DNA from: Chloroflexota bacterium | GTDB lineage: Bacteria > Chloroflexota > Anaerolineae > Caldilineales > Caldilineaceae | Direction: 5' to 3' | NCBI GenBank assembly: GCA_003577005.1 | Contig: QEUW01000106.1 | Coordinates: 1-24,151 of the forward strand | DNA length: 24,151 nt | Made by a program: the position numbers and the translations under genes | Shown here: positions 1 to 7,926 of the stretch, piece after piece | Numbering within the stretch: the stretch's first letter is position 1 | How the letters are laid out: every line of letters begins with the position of its first letter | Notes under the pieces: model-generated | Told to the model about the DNA's origin: nothing | The model's input: only the letters and a program-made list of their open reading frames with translations | Database searches by the model: none

Positions 1-1
1 G

Positions 2-852
2 CTGGCGCGCCGGTTGCAGGCGACGATTAACCAGGAGTTACAGTTACCCTGCTCGCTGGGCGTGGCAACCAACAAACTCGTCGCCAAGATCGCCAACAAC
101 GTGGGCAAGACCGCCGCCCACGATAGCGCTGGTGGCGGGCTGCCCCCCAATGCCGTTACAGTCGTCCCTGCCGGGGCAGAGGCTGCCTTTCTGGCCCCGT
201 TGCCGGCGGATGCGCTCTGGGGTGTCGGGCCAAAGACGGCGGAAAAGCTGGCCGGCCTGGGCATCCACACCATCGGCGACCTGGCGCGCTGGCCGGGAGC
301 CGACCTGGCGCGCCGTTTTGGCAAAAACGGCCACGACCTGGCGCAACACGCACGTGGGATCGACCATCGCCCTGTGATCACCGAGCGCGAGGCCAAGTCG
401 ATCAGTTCGGAGACCACTTTTGTGTGCGATGTGGATGACAGCGCCGAATTGCGCCGCACGCTCCAGGCACAGGCAGAGGATGTGAGTCGCTCGCTGCGGC
501 ACAAACAGCTCTTTGGCGCGACTGTAAAACTAAAGGTGCGCTGGGCAGATTTTACCACGCTCACCCGCCAGACAACGCTCACCCAGCCAACCGACGACGC
601 CACACAACTCTACGCTGCGGCAGAGCGGCTCTTGAACAACATCTGGACAACATCTGGCGCGGACAGCCGGTGCGGCTGATCGGTGTGGGCGTCAGCGGGC
701 TGAGCACGGGCGCTCGCCAGCTCAGCCTGTGGGACAAGCCGGATGAACGAGCAGAGCGGCTACAGGCGGCGATCCGTTCGTTGCAGGCTCGTTTTGGCGC
801 CAAGGCGATCCAGCGCGGGGCGCTGTTAGCCCAACCGGGTGATTCAACGTGA
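2..852 (+). pseudogene. dinB: DNA polymerase IV (Y-family), C-terminal part, cut by window edge and frameshifted
   Basis: This is the C-terminal two thirds of a Y-family translesion polymerase. The open frame enters from the window edge at base 2 (LARRLQATINQEL), so the catalytic palm residues lie outside. Visible parts are the motif SLGVATNKLVAKIAN, the thumb helix-hairpin-helix (ALWGVGPKTAEKLAGLGIHT) and the little-finger domain beginning near SISSETTF. The frame ends early at 677-679. The family-typical continuation NIWRGQPVRLIGVGVSGLS lies in another frame and runs to 852. Restoring one base near 631 gives a smooth join, AERLLEQHLDNIWRG. The defect is a one-base deletion, either a real mutation or a sequencing error. 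Two more single-base shifts occur in the next 5 kb. The family assignment is secure; whether the gene is functional is uncertain. Confidence 0.88.
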
Positions 853-862
853 AAGTGGGCAT

Positions 863-1429
863 TCAAGGCGTATCACTGCCAGCCCGGAAAGAGAAGCCGC
901 TAAGGATAGCGCCGGCAACGCTGCCGGCAAGCGCCATCAAAGGTACGAGGGCAAAGACGACAAAAAAGCCTCTGGCCCCTTCAAAATTGGAAATACCGGC
1001 TGCCTCGGCCAGTGGGTCGCCCACGATGATTGCCAGCAGTGCGCCGACCACCAGCCCGACGAGCGCCCCGATCAGCCGCCGCAACCAGCTCGGTGATGGC
1101 TTAGCAAGCGCCGGAAAAATTGTACGGAAGAGCAGCCAGACCGCCCAGGCGTGGATCAAATTCCGCCCCAACCCCACCCCAGTGATCAGCAGATTGATCC
1201 AGGTCAGATTTTGTGGCTGGCTGGCGGTGGAGGCGATCAAGCCAAAGACAATACCAGAAAGAATAACGGCGTCTACCAGTAGAAGGGCAAAGGCAAATAG
1301 CACCCGTCTGGCTGCCTCTGGCTGCTGGGTGTAACGGCGCAACACCTCGACCAATCCGATAGCACACACGATGAGCAAGGGTAATTGGACCACGAGGCTA
1401 TTGAGCCAGTTGCCAAATCCGCTTCCCAT
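863..1429 (-). CDS. hypothetical integral membrane protein (about five helices)
   Basis: This gene encodes a protein of about 188 residues that I do not recognise. It has roughly five hydrophobic segments: LNSLVVQLPLLIVCAIGLVEVL, the stretch from VLFAFALLLV to IVFGLI, WINLLITGVGLG..AWAVWLLF, RLIGALVGLVVGALLAIIVG, and a C-terminal one in GFFVVFALVPLMALAGSVAG. I chose the ATG at 1427-1429 because AAAGG lies 9 nt upstream on the coding strand. The frame is open further upstream to 1495, but that start has no ribosome site. The gene converges on dinB with only a 10-nt gap. Location in the membrane is inferred from hydrophobicity; no function is proposed. Confidence 0.7.
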   Translation of the reverse strand: MGSGFGNWLNSLVVQLPLLIVCAIGLVEVLRRYTQQPEAARRVLFAFALLLVDAVILSGIVFGLIASTASQPQNLTWINLLITGVGLGRNLIHAWAVWLLFRTIFPALAKPSPSWLRRLIGALVGLVVGALLAIIVGDPLAEAAGISNFEGARGFFVVFALVPLMALAGSVAGAILSGFSFRAGSDTP

Positions 1430-1563
1430 GTATATCATCCTTTCGTACCGTTTTGCGGCATACACTGATGGCAGCGCAACCCGCTCTGTTTGCATGGTAG
1501 TGCAAGCATAGCAGAGGGTCGTCCGATCTGCGTCCAGAACCCGTTCGCATTGTGTCCAGCCAG

Positions 1564-1633
1564 GACCGTAGGGGCGACTTGTGGTCGCCCACCCTACGGT
1601 CGTATCTCATAGTCCTACGGGCGGTATCCGCCC
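1564..1633. repeat. dispersed palindromic intergenic repeat, two adjacent hairpins
   Basis: GACCGTAGGG (1564-1573) pairs with CCCTACGGTC (1592-1601), with an inner GCGAC/GTCGC stem and a 5-nt loop. A second hairpin, GGGCGG-TAT-CCGCCC, follows at 1619-1633, next to another CCTACGG copy. The GTAGGGGCG...CGCCC pattern resembles dispersed intergenic repeats of many Chloroflexota and other bacteria. It lies in the gap before the oxidoreductase gene and has no T-tract. Confidence 0.6.
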
Positions 1634-1660
1634 CGCCCCAACTGATTGGAGGTGAAGCGC

Positions 1661-2695
1661 ATGAGCAGTGAAACGATCCGTGTCGGCGTTGTCGGCGCCG
1701 GGGCCAATACCAAGCTGCACCATATCCCCAAGCTCCAGGCCATCCCCGGCGTGGAGGTCGTCAGCGTCTGCAACCGCAGCCGTGAATCGTCGGAGCGGGT
1801 GGCGCAGCAATTCAACATCCACCAGGTCTACGACAGTTGGTGGGAGTTGATCGAGGCTCCCGACACCAATGCCATCGTCATCGGCACCTGGCCCTATATG
1901 CACCGGCAGTTGACCGTAGCGGCGCTGGCGGCGGACAAGCATGTGCTCTGCGAGGCGCGCATGGCCATGGACGCAGCCGAGGCCGCCGAAATGATGGCAG
2001 CCTCGCAGGAGAAACCCCACCTGGTGGCGCAGATCGTGCCATCGCCCTTTACACTGCGGGTGGACAAGACGGTCAAACGCCTGCTGGCCGAAGGGTATCT
2101 GGGCGACCTGCTGGCGATCGAAGCGCGTGCCGGCAGCCAGTTCCTCAACCCTGATGCGCCACTCCACTGGCGCCAGGATATGGACCTCAGTGGCTTCAAC
2201 GTCATGACGATGGGCATCTGGTACGAAGCCTTGCTACGCTGGGTGGGCGAGGCCACGCGGGTGGTGGCGATGGGCAAGACCTTTGTCAAAATGCGTCGTG
2301 ACGAGGCGACCGGTGTGCTCAAACCAGCGCGCGTGCCCGAACACATCACCGTGCTCGCCGACATGGCCTGCGGCGCCCAACTCAGTTTGACCGTCTCCGC
2401 CGTCACCGGTCTCGCCCAACCGGATGGGGTCTATCTCTTTGGCAGCCAGGGGACGCTCCACTTCAGCGGCGGCAAGCTCTATGGCGGGCGCAAGGGGGAT
2501 AATAGCCTACAAGAGATCGACATCCCCGCCCACGAGGCCGGCGGCTGGCGTGTCGAGGAGGAGTTTGTCAACGCCATCCGCGGACAGGAAGTGATCACCC
2601 ACACCAGCTTTGCCGATGGCGTCAAATATATGCAGTTTACCGAAGCCGTGGCCCACAGCATGGCCGAAGGGCAGGCGATTTCGCTGCCATTGTGA
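1661..2695 (+). CDS. Gfo/Idh/MocA family oxidoreductase, atypical active site
   Basis: This is a 344-residue NAD(P)-dependent dehydrogenase-type protein. The N-terminal Rossmann motif is visible as VGVVGAGANTKLHH (residues 8-21), followed by VVSVCNRSRE. The family usually acts on sugars, inositol or related polyols, or cleaves biliverdin; the substrate cannot be read here. The usual EKP motif that supplies the catalytic lysine is replaced by E98-A99-R100 (VLCEARMAMD). The usual GG-LxDxGxHxxD helix is GFNVMTMGIWYEALLRW and lacks its histidine, so catalysis may be altered or lost. The start is the ATG at 1661 with GGAGGT 7 nt upstream, rather than the TTG at 1646. Downstream genes run in the same direction. 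Confidence 0.85.
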   Translation: MSSETIRVGVVGAGANTKLHHIPKLQAIPGVEVVSVCNRSRESSERVAQQFNIHQVYDSWWELIEAPDTNAIVIGTWPYMHRQLTVAALAADKHVLCEARMAMDAAEAAEMMAASQEKPHLVAQIVPSPFTLRVDKTVKRLLAEGYLGDLLAIEARAGSQFLNPDAPLHWRQDMDLSGFNVMTMGIWYEALLRWVGEATRVVAMGKTFVKMRRDEATGVLKPARVPEHITVLADMACGAQLSLTVSAVTGLAQPDGVYLFGSQGTLHFSGGKLYGGRKGDNSLQEIDIPAHEAGGWRVEEEFVNAIRGQEVITHTSFADGVKYMQFTEAVAHSMAEGQAISLPL

Positions 2696-2701
2696 TATAA
2701 T
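2693..2701 (+). promoter_or_regulatory. extended -10 promoter of the MNT gene, leaderless start
   Basis: TG-A-TATAAT (TATAAT at 2696-2701) is a perfect extended -10 box overlapping the stop codon of the oxidoreductase gene. Six bases later is the ATG at 2708, with no Shine-Dalgarno between. Transcription should therefore start at or next to the A of the ATG. Confidence 0.6.
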
Positions 2702-2707
2702 CTTTAC

Positions 2708-3043
2708 ATGGCTACGAGCTCAACACTCGATACTGTTCAGATCGAACTCCCATTGGCAGCCATCGCTGCGCTGTGCCGCAAGTATGGCGTTGAGGAACTG
2801 GCTATCTTTGGCTCGGCACTGCGTGATGACTTTCGTCCCAGTAGCGATGTGGATTTCTTGGTGGTCTTCACGAACGATGATTATGGGCCATGGATGAGTA
2901 AGCTGATTGATCTGGAGGCGGAGCTTTCTGACTTGCTCCAGCGCAAGGTTGATCTGATCTCTAAGCGAGGCGTTGAACAAAGCCGCAATTGGATCAAGCG
3001 GAAGAACATTCTTCAGGCGGCAAAAGTGATCTATGAATCGTGA
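2708..3043 (+). CDS. MNT-domain minimal nucleotidyltransferase (MntA-like antitoxin)
   Basis: This is a 111-residue protein of the minimal nucleotidyltransferase family. The hallmark GSxxR...SDxD signature is present as ELAIFGSALRDDFRPSSDVD, with the second strand VDLISKRG carrying the third acidic residue. In characterised HEPN/MNT modules the MNT protein AMPylates the HEPN RNase and neutralises it. The next gene overlaps this stop by 11 bases and is a HepT-like HEPN protein, so the pair fits a type VII toxin-antitoxin module. The start follows an extended -10 box by 6 nt and has no ribosome site, which suggests a leaderless transcript. The family call is firm; the antitoxin role comes from family knowledge. 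Confidence 0.85.
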   Translation: MATSSTLDTVQIELPLAAIAALCRKYGVEELAIFGSALRDDFRPSSDVDFLVVFTNDDYGPWMSKLIDLEAELSDLLQRKVDLISKRGVEQSRNWIKRKNILQAAKVIYES

Positions 3044-3382
3044 TCTGGGCACGCTCCTGGATATTGTCCTTGCTTGTCGCGACATTGAATCCTACACAGC
3101 GGGTTGGATTTCGAGCGTTTCAAAGTTGATCGACTTGTGCGTGATGCGACTCTGCACCAATTGACGATCATCGGTGAAGCAACAAAACGCCTGTCGAAAC
3201 GGTTCCGTCAGCATCATCCGGCAATTCCCTGGCAGCAGATGGCTGGCATGCGCGACCATCTTGTTCATGCGTACGATAAGGTGAATCTGGCATTGGTCTG
3301 GCGCACTGCCACGGTCGATGTCCCTCGTCTGCGCCAAGACCTGGAGCCGCTGATCCCTCCTGAAGAATCCGACTCAGCATAA
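3033..3382 (+). pseudogene. HepT-like HEPN RNase toxin, frameshifted
   Basis: The N-terminal piece MNRDLGTLLDIVLACRDIES starts at the ATG at 3033 and overlaps the MNT stop. Its frame closes at about 3158. The rest of the family sequence (LDFERFKVDRLVRDATLHQL, then IIGEATKRLS, HPAIPWQQMAGMRDHLVHAYDKV) continues in a second frame to 3382. One base missing near 3104 restores TAG-LDFERF and a protein of about 116 residues, the usual HepT length. The HEPN Rx4-6H catalytic motif is intact (RDHLVHAY). The toxin may be truly inactivated, which would be consistent with a decayed module, or this may be a sequencing error. The family call is firm and the inactivation uncertain. Confidence 0.85.
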
Positions 3383-3427
3383 CATAGAGCTGTCTACCGA
3401 ATAAAAGACAAAATCAAGGAGAGACTC

Positions 3428-5011
3428 ATGCCCCTACAACTCCCCACGGGCGTCCAGGTTTTGGGCGCGGTCAACCCCGCCGTCGAAGCAGTCTTGACAC
3501 GCGACGCCTTAGCCTTTGTCGCCGATTTGCACCGCACCTTCAACCCCCGCCGTAAGGAGTTGCTCAAACGCCGCACCGCCCGCCAGGCGGAGATCGACGC
3601 CGGAAACTTCCCTGATTTCCTGCCCGAAACGGCCGAAGTGCGCAGCGGCGAGTGGCAGGTGGCCGCTGCGCCCGCCGACCTCAACGACCGCCGCGTGGAG
3701 ATCACCGGCCCCACCGAGCGCAAGATGATGATCAACGCGCTCAATTCGGGCGCTAAGGTCTTTATGGCCGACTTCGAGGACGCGCTCTCGCCGACCTGGG
3801 AGAATGTGATCGCGGGACAGGTCAATTGCAGCGACGCCGTCCGCCGCACCATCGAATTCCTCAACCCCGATGGCCGGGTCTACCAGTTGAACGAGCAGAC
3901 CGCCACGCTGCTCATCCGCCCGCGCGGGTGGCACCTGTGGGAGAAGCATGTCACGGTGGATGGCGAATTTGTCTCGGCCAGCCTCTTCGACTTTGGCCTC
4001 TATATGTTCCGCAACGCCCAAGAATTGCTGGCTCGTGGCAGTGGCCCGTATTTCTATCTGCCCAAACTGGAAAACCACCTCGAAGCTCGCCTCTGGAACG
4101 ATGTCTTCAACGCCGCTCAGGATGGGTTAGGCATCCCCCGCGGCAGCGTGCGCGCCACCGTGCTCATCGAAACCATCCTCGCCGCCTTTGAGATGGAAGA
4201 AATCCTGTATGAGTTGCGCGACCACGCCGCCGGTCTCAACGCCGGGCGCTGGGATTATATCTTTAGCACGATCAAAAAGTTTCGCAACCACCGCGATTTT
4301 CTGCTGCCCGACCGCAGCCAGGTGACGATGACCGTGCCCTTTATGCGCGCCTATACCGAGCTGCTCGTCCGCACCTGTCACAAGCGCGGCGCCCACGCCA
4401 TCGGCGGGATGGCCGCCTTTATCCCCAATCGCCGCGACCCGGTTGTCACCGAGAATGCGCTGGCCAAGGTGCGCGAGGACAAAGCGCGCGAATCCAACGA
4501 CGGCTGCGACGGCACCTGGGTGGCCCACCCCGACCTGGTGCCCGTGGCGATGGAATGCTTCGACGCCGTGCTCGGCGAGCGCCCCAACCAGAAAGACAAG
4601 CTGCGTGAAGATGTCCACGTGACCGGGCCAGAGTTGATCGACATCAAAGCCAGCGGCGGCTCGATCAGCGAAGCGGGGCTGCGGCTCAACGTGAGCGTGG
4701 CGCTCCAGTATATCAACGCTTGGCTCAGCGGCAACGGGGCCGCCGCCATCAACAACCTGATGGAAGACGCCGCCACCGCCGAGATCTCCCGCTCGCAGAT
4801 CTGGCAGTGGATCCGCCACGGCGCCCAACTCGACGACGGCCGCGCCGTGACGCGCGAACTCTACATGCGCATCCGCGACGAAGAACTGGCCCGGCTGGGC
4901 GGCTCGGACAAAGAACATTACGAAGAGTCGGTTGAACTGCTGGACAAGCTAATCCTCACCGACGAGTTTGGCGAGTTTTTGACCATCCCGGCCTACGAGT
5001 ATCTGGGGTAG
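3428..5011 (+). CDS. aceB: malate synthase A
   Basis: A 527-residue, full-length malate synthase: glyoxylate + acetyl-CoA + water gives malate + CoA, the second glyoxylate-shunt step. The family signature reads [16 protein letters not shown] (about 265-280). Other conserved segments are [13 protein letters not shown] (162-174, catalytic Arg), [14 protein letters not shown] (246-259, metal-binding Glu) and [18 protein letters not shown] (444-461), whose Asp447 corresponds to the catalytic base of the A-type enzyme. The start has AAGGAG 6 nt upstream of the ATG. The gene lies 45 bp after the HEPN gene and 51 bp before Uma2. No isocitrate lyase is in the window, so another glyoxylate source is possible; a PLP aldolase-type enzyme is encoded 0.8 kb downstream. 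Confidence 0.96.
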   Translation: MPLQLPTGVQVLGAVNPAVEAVLTRDALAFVADLHRTFNPRRKELLKRRTARQAEIDAGNFPDFLPETAEVRSGEWQVAAAPADLNDRRVEITGPTERKMMINALNSGAKVFMADFEDALSPTWENVIAGQVNCSDAVRRTIEFLNPDGRVYQLNEQTATLLIRPRGWHLWEKHVTVDGEFVSASLFDFGLYMFRNAQELLARGSGPYFYLPKLENHLEARLWNDVFNAAQDGLGIPRGSVRATVLIETILAAFEMEEILYELRDHAAGLNAGRWDYIFSTIKKFRNHRDFLLPDRSQVTMTVPFMRAYTELLVRTCHKRGAHAIGGMAAFIPNRRDPVVTENALAKVREDKARESNDGCDGTWVAHPDLVPVAMECFDAVLGERPNQKDKLREDVHVTGPELIDIKASGGSISEAGLRLNVSVALQYINAWLSGNGAAAINNLMEDAATAEISRSQIWQWIRHGAQLDDGRAVTRELYMRIRDEELARLGGSDKEHYEESVELLDKLILTDEFGEFLTIPAYEYLG

Positions 5012-5062
5012 ACCGCCCGCTCCAGTGCTGTCAATGATAGCCGTCGGGGAAGGAGATAGACA

Positions 5063-5642
5063 ATGCTGGTGGTAGAAGCCGTTGGCGAAAAACAACTGGT
5101 GACGGTGGACGAATTCGAGCGTCTGCTCGCAGCGGCCCGAAAATAGCGACCGTCTCCTTGAACTGATTGAAGGTGAGGTGGTCGAAAAGATGCCGACCGA
5201 AGAACACAGGTTGGTAACCAGCAATTTCATCTATGCGCTGTCGGCCTATAATCGCCAGCACAAGCTTGGCCGTGTCGGAACCGAGGTGCGCCACCGGCTG
5301 CCGGGTGATGCACTTAATTCGCGCTTGCCGGACATCTCGTTCAGCCGCTCCCGCCGGCCCCTTGTGCGGGAAGGGAGCGTGCCGGAGATGCCAGACCTGG
5401 CCGTGGAGATCAAGTCACCTTCGGACACAGTGCGCAAGATGCGCGAGAAGGCAGCCTACTACTTGGAGAATAGCGTTCGTCTGGTCTGGCTGGTCTTCCC
5501 CGAACAGCGGATTGTCGAGGTTTACACACCAGATGGTGAGGTGGAGATTCTGGTTGAGGGCGACCTGCTCGACGGCGATGAGGTGCTGCCCGATTTTTCG
5601 TTCCCGGTTGCGGAAATCTTTGCCGACCCGCTGGCGGCATAA
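5063..5642 (+). pseudogene. Uma2 family (PD-(D/E)XK nuclease fold) protein, frameshifted
   Basis: Uma2 (DUF820) proteins have a restriction-endonuclease-like fold and are very abundant in Cyanobacteria and Chloroflexota; their role is unknown. The gene starts at the ATG at 5063 with AAGGAG 7 nt upstream. It reads MLVVEAVGEKQLVTVDEFER and hits a stop at 5144-5146. The typical continuation, PENSDRLLELIEGEVVEKM, lies in another frame and runs to 5642. Removing one G near 5135 gives LLAAPENSDRLLELIEGE and a normal length of about 192 residues. The nuclease motif is intact: LPDISF, then PDLAVEIKSPSD. The defect is a one-base insertion next to a GG/CCC run, so it may be real or a sequencing error. 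Confidence 0.86.
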
Positions 5643-5720
5643 CCTGTTATACCCAAGCTGGCGCCAAAAGCGGTTGGCGCTGTCGCGCCCGGTGGGCACC
5701 CGCCTTCGGGCGCGCTTTGC

Positions 5721-5760
5721 GAACACAGAGCGCACAGAGTTTGTACGGAGAACATAGAGA
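5721..5760. repeat. ACACAGAG-type intergenic repeat
   Basis: Closely spaced copies of an ACAGAG-like unit (GAACACAGAGCGCACAGAG, then GAACATAGAGAG) fill the gap between the Uma2 and PLP-enzyme genes. A second block of the same type follows the PLP-enzyme gene at 6891-6950. No coding signal is seen. Confidence 0.5.
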
Positions 5761-5825
5761 GCGTTCTTTTCCAGCGCTTTTCCGACAGTTTTTCAAACAT
5801 TTAGCCCATTTTCTAGAGGAAAGCA

Positions 5826-6887
5826 ATGCACATCAATGACCTGGATACACCGGTCCTCACCGTCGATCTGGATGCGCTCGAAGAGAACCTCGACCGCTAC
5901 CAGCGTTACTACACCGAACACGGCATTGGCCTGCGCCCCCACATCAAGACCCACAAGACGCTCGCCATTGCCCACATGCAGATGCGCCGCGGCGCCATCG
6001 GCCTCACCTGCCAGAAGATCGGCGAGGCCGAAGTGATGGTCCACGGCGGGATCAACGGGGATATTCTGATCCCATATAACATCATTGGCAAGCAGAAGCT
6101 GGAGCGTCTCTGCGCCCTGGCCCGCCACACCGAGCGCCTCACCGTCGCCGCCGATTCTGACTATACCGTGCGCGGTCTTTCCACTGCGGCAGCGGTAGAG
6201 GGCGTTACCATCGGGGTGCTGATCGAAGTCGAGACGGGCGAGAATCGCACTGGCCTCACGCCACAGCAGGCGGCTGAATTGGGCCAATTGATCGATTCGC
6301 TGCCCGGTCTCGAACTGCGCGGCATCATGGGCTTCCCCACGGCACCCGCCATCCGCCCTGTGATCCAGGAGACGCTCGACCTCTTCGACCGCCACGGGCT
6401 GCCGCACCCGGTGGTGAGCGGCGGCAGCACCCGCCACGCTCTCCAGGCCCACGAAATCCCCGAATTGAGCGAGTACCGCATCGGCGAATACCCGGTAGGG
6501 GGCTACGGCCATCTGCTCGCCGGGCGCCACACGGTGGAACAGTGCGCCCTGCGCGTCATCGCCACCGTAGTCAGCCGGCCCATCGACGGCCGCGCCATCC
6601 TCGATTGCGGCAGCAAGACGCTCAGCGCCTCGATCTTACAAACCGATCATGGCCCCAGCATCGGCTATATCGTCGAATACCCCGACGCCCGTTTCTACGG
6701 CTATTCCGAAGAACACGGTCACGTCGACGTGTCCGCCTGCGCCCAAAAGCCGCAGATTGGCGAGCGCGTCCAGGTTCTACCTGTCCATCCTTGCCCATGC
6801 GTCAACGAGCACGACGAACTGGTCGCCGTGCGCCAGGGGCGGGTCGAGGCGGTCTGGCCGGTACTCGCCCGCGGCAAGATCCGCTAA
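5826..6887 (+). CDS. fold-type III PLP enzyme, D-threonine aldolase/D-serine dehydratase (DSD1) family
   Basis: This is a 353-residue PLP enzyme with an alanine-racemase-like N-terminal barrel. The PLP-lysine motif is LRPHIKTHKT (Lys41). The C-terminal metal site is VHPCPCVNEHDE, giving the H321-x-C323 pair seen in D-serine dehydratase and D-threonine aldolase. VVSGGSTRHA is a phosphate-binding segment. Members split D-3-hydroxy amino acids to glycine plus an aldehyde (glyoxylate in the hydroxyaspartate aldolases), or dehydrate D-serine; sequence reading alone cannot choose. The start has GAGGAAAG closely upstream of the ATG. The neighbours are malate synthase upstream and a lactonase-type hydrolase downstream, all on the same strand. 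The family is certain, the substrate open. Confidence 0.88.
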   Translation: MHINDLDTPVLTVDLDALEENLDRYQRYYTEHGIGLRPHIKTHKTLAIAHMQMRRGAIGLTCQKIGEAEVMVHGGINGDILIPYNIIGKQKLERLCALARHTERLTVAADSDYTVRGLSTAAAVEGVTIGVLIEVETGENRTGLTPQQAAELGQLIDSLPGLELRGIMGFPTAPAIRPVIQETLDLFDRHGLPHPVVSGGSTRHALQAHEIPELSEYRIGEYPVGGYGHLLAGRHTVEQCALRVIATVVSRPIDGRAILDCGSKTLSASILQTDHGPSIGYIVEYPDARFYGYSEEHGHVDVSACAQKPQIGERVQVLPVHPCPCVNEHDELVAVRQGRVEAVWPVLARGKIR

Positions 6888-6890
6888 CAG

Positions 6891-6950
6891 CAGCACACAG
6901 AGAACACCGAGAAGACGCAGAGAGCACAGAGGAGCGAAAAGGTCTCTGTG
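6891..6950. repeat. ACACAGAG-type intergenic repeat with small hairpin
   Basis: Repeated ACAGAG/ACGCAGAG/ACACCGAG units follow the PLP-enzyme stop. CACAGAG (6925-6931) and CTCTGTG (6944-6950) form a 7-bp stem, and a T-run lies at 6959-6965. It could serve as a weak terminator, but the T-run is too far from the stem for a clear call. Confidence 0.45.
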
Positions 6951-7056
6951 TCTTTGGTATTTTTTGTGGCGCTTGGATGACGCCCTCGTAGTGCCGAGAG
7001 ACATGAGCATTGAGCAGACAGCAGGTGAAACACAAACTGTACGTGAAGGAAGTAAC

Positions 7057-7899
7057 ATGATCATAGACACGCATGTCCATGTTTGGGAGATCGACCCGCC
7101 GCGCTACCCCATCGGCCCCACGGCGCCGGGGTGGAGTTCGCTGCCCGACGAGCCGGGCACGGCGGATGAGCTTCTGGCCGAGATGGACGCCCACGGGGTG
7201 GATTGGGCGGTGCTGGTGCAGACCAGTTGGTCCACCTGGGACAACGGCTATATCGCCGATTCGGTGGCGCGCTTTCCGCAGCGCTTCATCGGCCACGGGC
7301 TGATCGACCCGCAGGACCCGGACAATGCGCAGGTGGCGCGCTACTGGGTCCAGGAGCGGGGGCTCGCCGGTTTTCGTTTTCACCCCATGTACTATCCGGG
7401 CGAGAAAATTTTGCTCACGCCGCAGAACGAGGCGCTATGGGAAGAGATCGCTGCACTCGACGTGATGATCCAGTTCCACCTACGCGCCGAACAGGCCGAC
7501 CAGGTGGCCGTCATCGCCGGGCGCTACCCCCATCTGCGGCTGATCATTGACCACATGGGCTATCCTGACCTGGCGGTGGGGCCGGCGGCTTTTCAACCCA
7601 TCGTCGATCTCGCCCGCTTCGACAACATGCACTTCAAGCTGTCCGATGTGCATGGTCGCTCCAAAGAAAGTTTTCCTTATGTCGATGTTCATCCGTACAT
7701 CCAAATGTTGCTTGATGCCTTTGGCAGCCAACGCACGGTCTGGGGCACGGGGTATCCGGGGCATCACCGGGTCAAACACAAGTGGCCGCCGCTGGCCGAG
7801 GAGCTGCGGCTGATTCGAGAGGGGCTGCCCTTCTTGAGTGAGATGGACAAGGAGCGTATTTTGGGGGGCACGGCCCAGACGTTGTGGCGATTGGATTAG
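7057..7899 (+). CDS. amidohydrolase family protein (COG3618-type lactonase/hydrolase)
   Basis: A 280-residue TIM-barrel hydrolase of the amidohydrolase_2 superfamily, which holds 2-pyrone-4,6-dicarboxylate lactonase and sugar lactonases. The metal-binding start motif is IIDTHVHVWE (Asp4, His6, His8). Other barrel strands are FIGHGLIDPQ, GFRFHPMYYP, MIQFHLRAEQ and LRLIIDHMGYPDL. The strand-8 motif, usually GSDWP or GTDYP, reads VWGTGYPGHHR, so the expected metal or acid-base Asp is Gly. This may mark a subfamily rather than a dead enzyme. The ATG at 7057 is preceded by GAAGGA; the frame is open far upstream without ribosome signals. The gene probably belongs with the PLP enzyme and oxidoreductase in one catabolic cluster. 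Confidence 0.85.
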   Translation: MIIDTHVHVWEIDPPRYPIGPTAPGWSSLPDEPGTADELLAEMDAHGVDWAVLVQTSWSTWDNGYIADSVARFPQRFIGHGLIDPQDPDNAQVARYWVQERGLAGFRFHPMYYPGEKILLTPQNEALWEEIAALDVMIQFHLRAEQADQVAVIAGRYPHLRLIIDHMGYPDLAVGPAAFQPIVDLARFDNMHFKLSDVHGRSKESFPYVDVHPYIQMLLDAFGSQRTVWGTGYPGHHRVKHKWPPLAEELRLIREGLPFLSEMDKERILGGTAQTLWRLD

Positions 7900-7926
7900 A
7901 GAACAACTTTTCCCTCCATAGTCTCC

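Noticed and set aside
44..502. Long minus-strand frame opposite dinB
   Set aside because: Shadow of the polymerase coding frame; composition is biased and there is no motif or ribosome site.
4127..4918. 263-codon minus-strand frame inside malate synthase
   Set aside because: Antisense shadow of a high-GC gene; His/Gly/Ala-rich with no family features.
5793..6530. 245-codon minus-strand frame opposite the PLP enzyme
   Set aside because: Shadow frame; the plus-strand protein has all family motifs.
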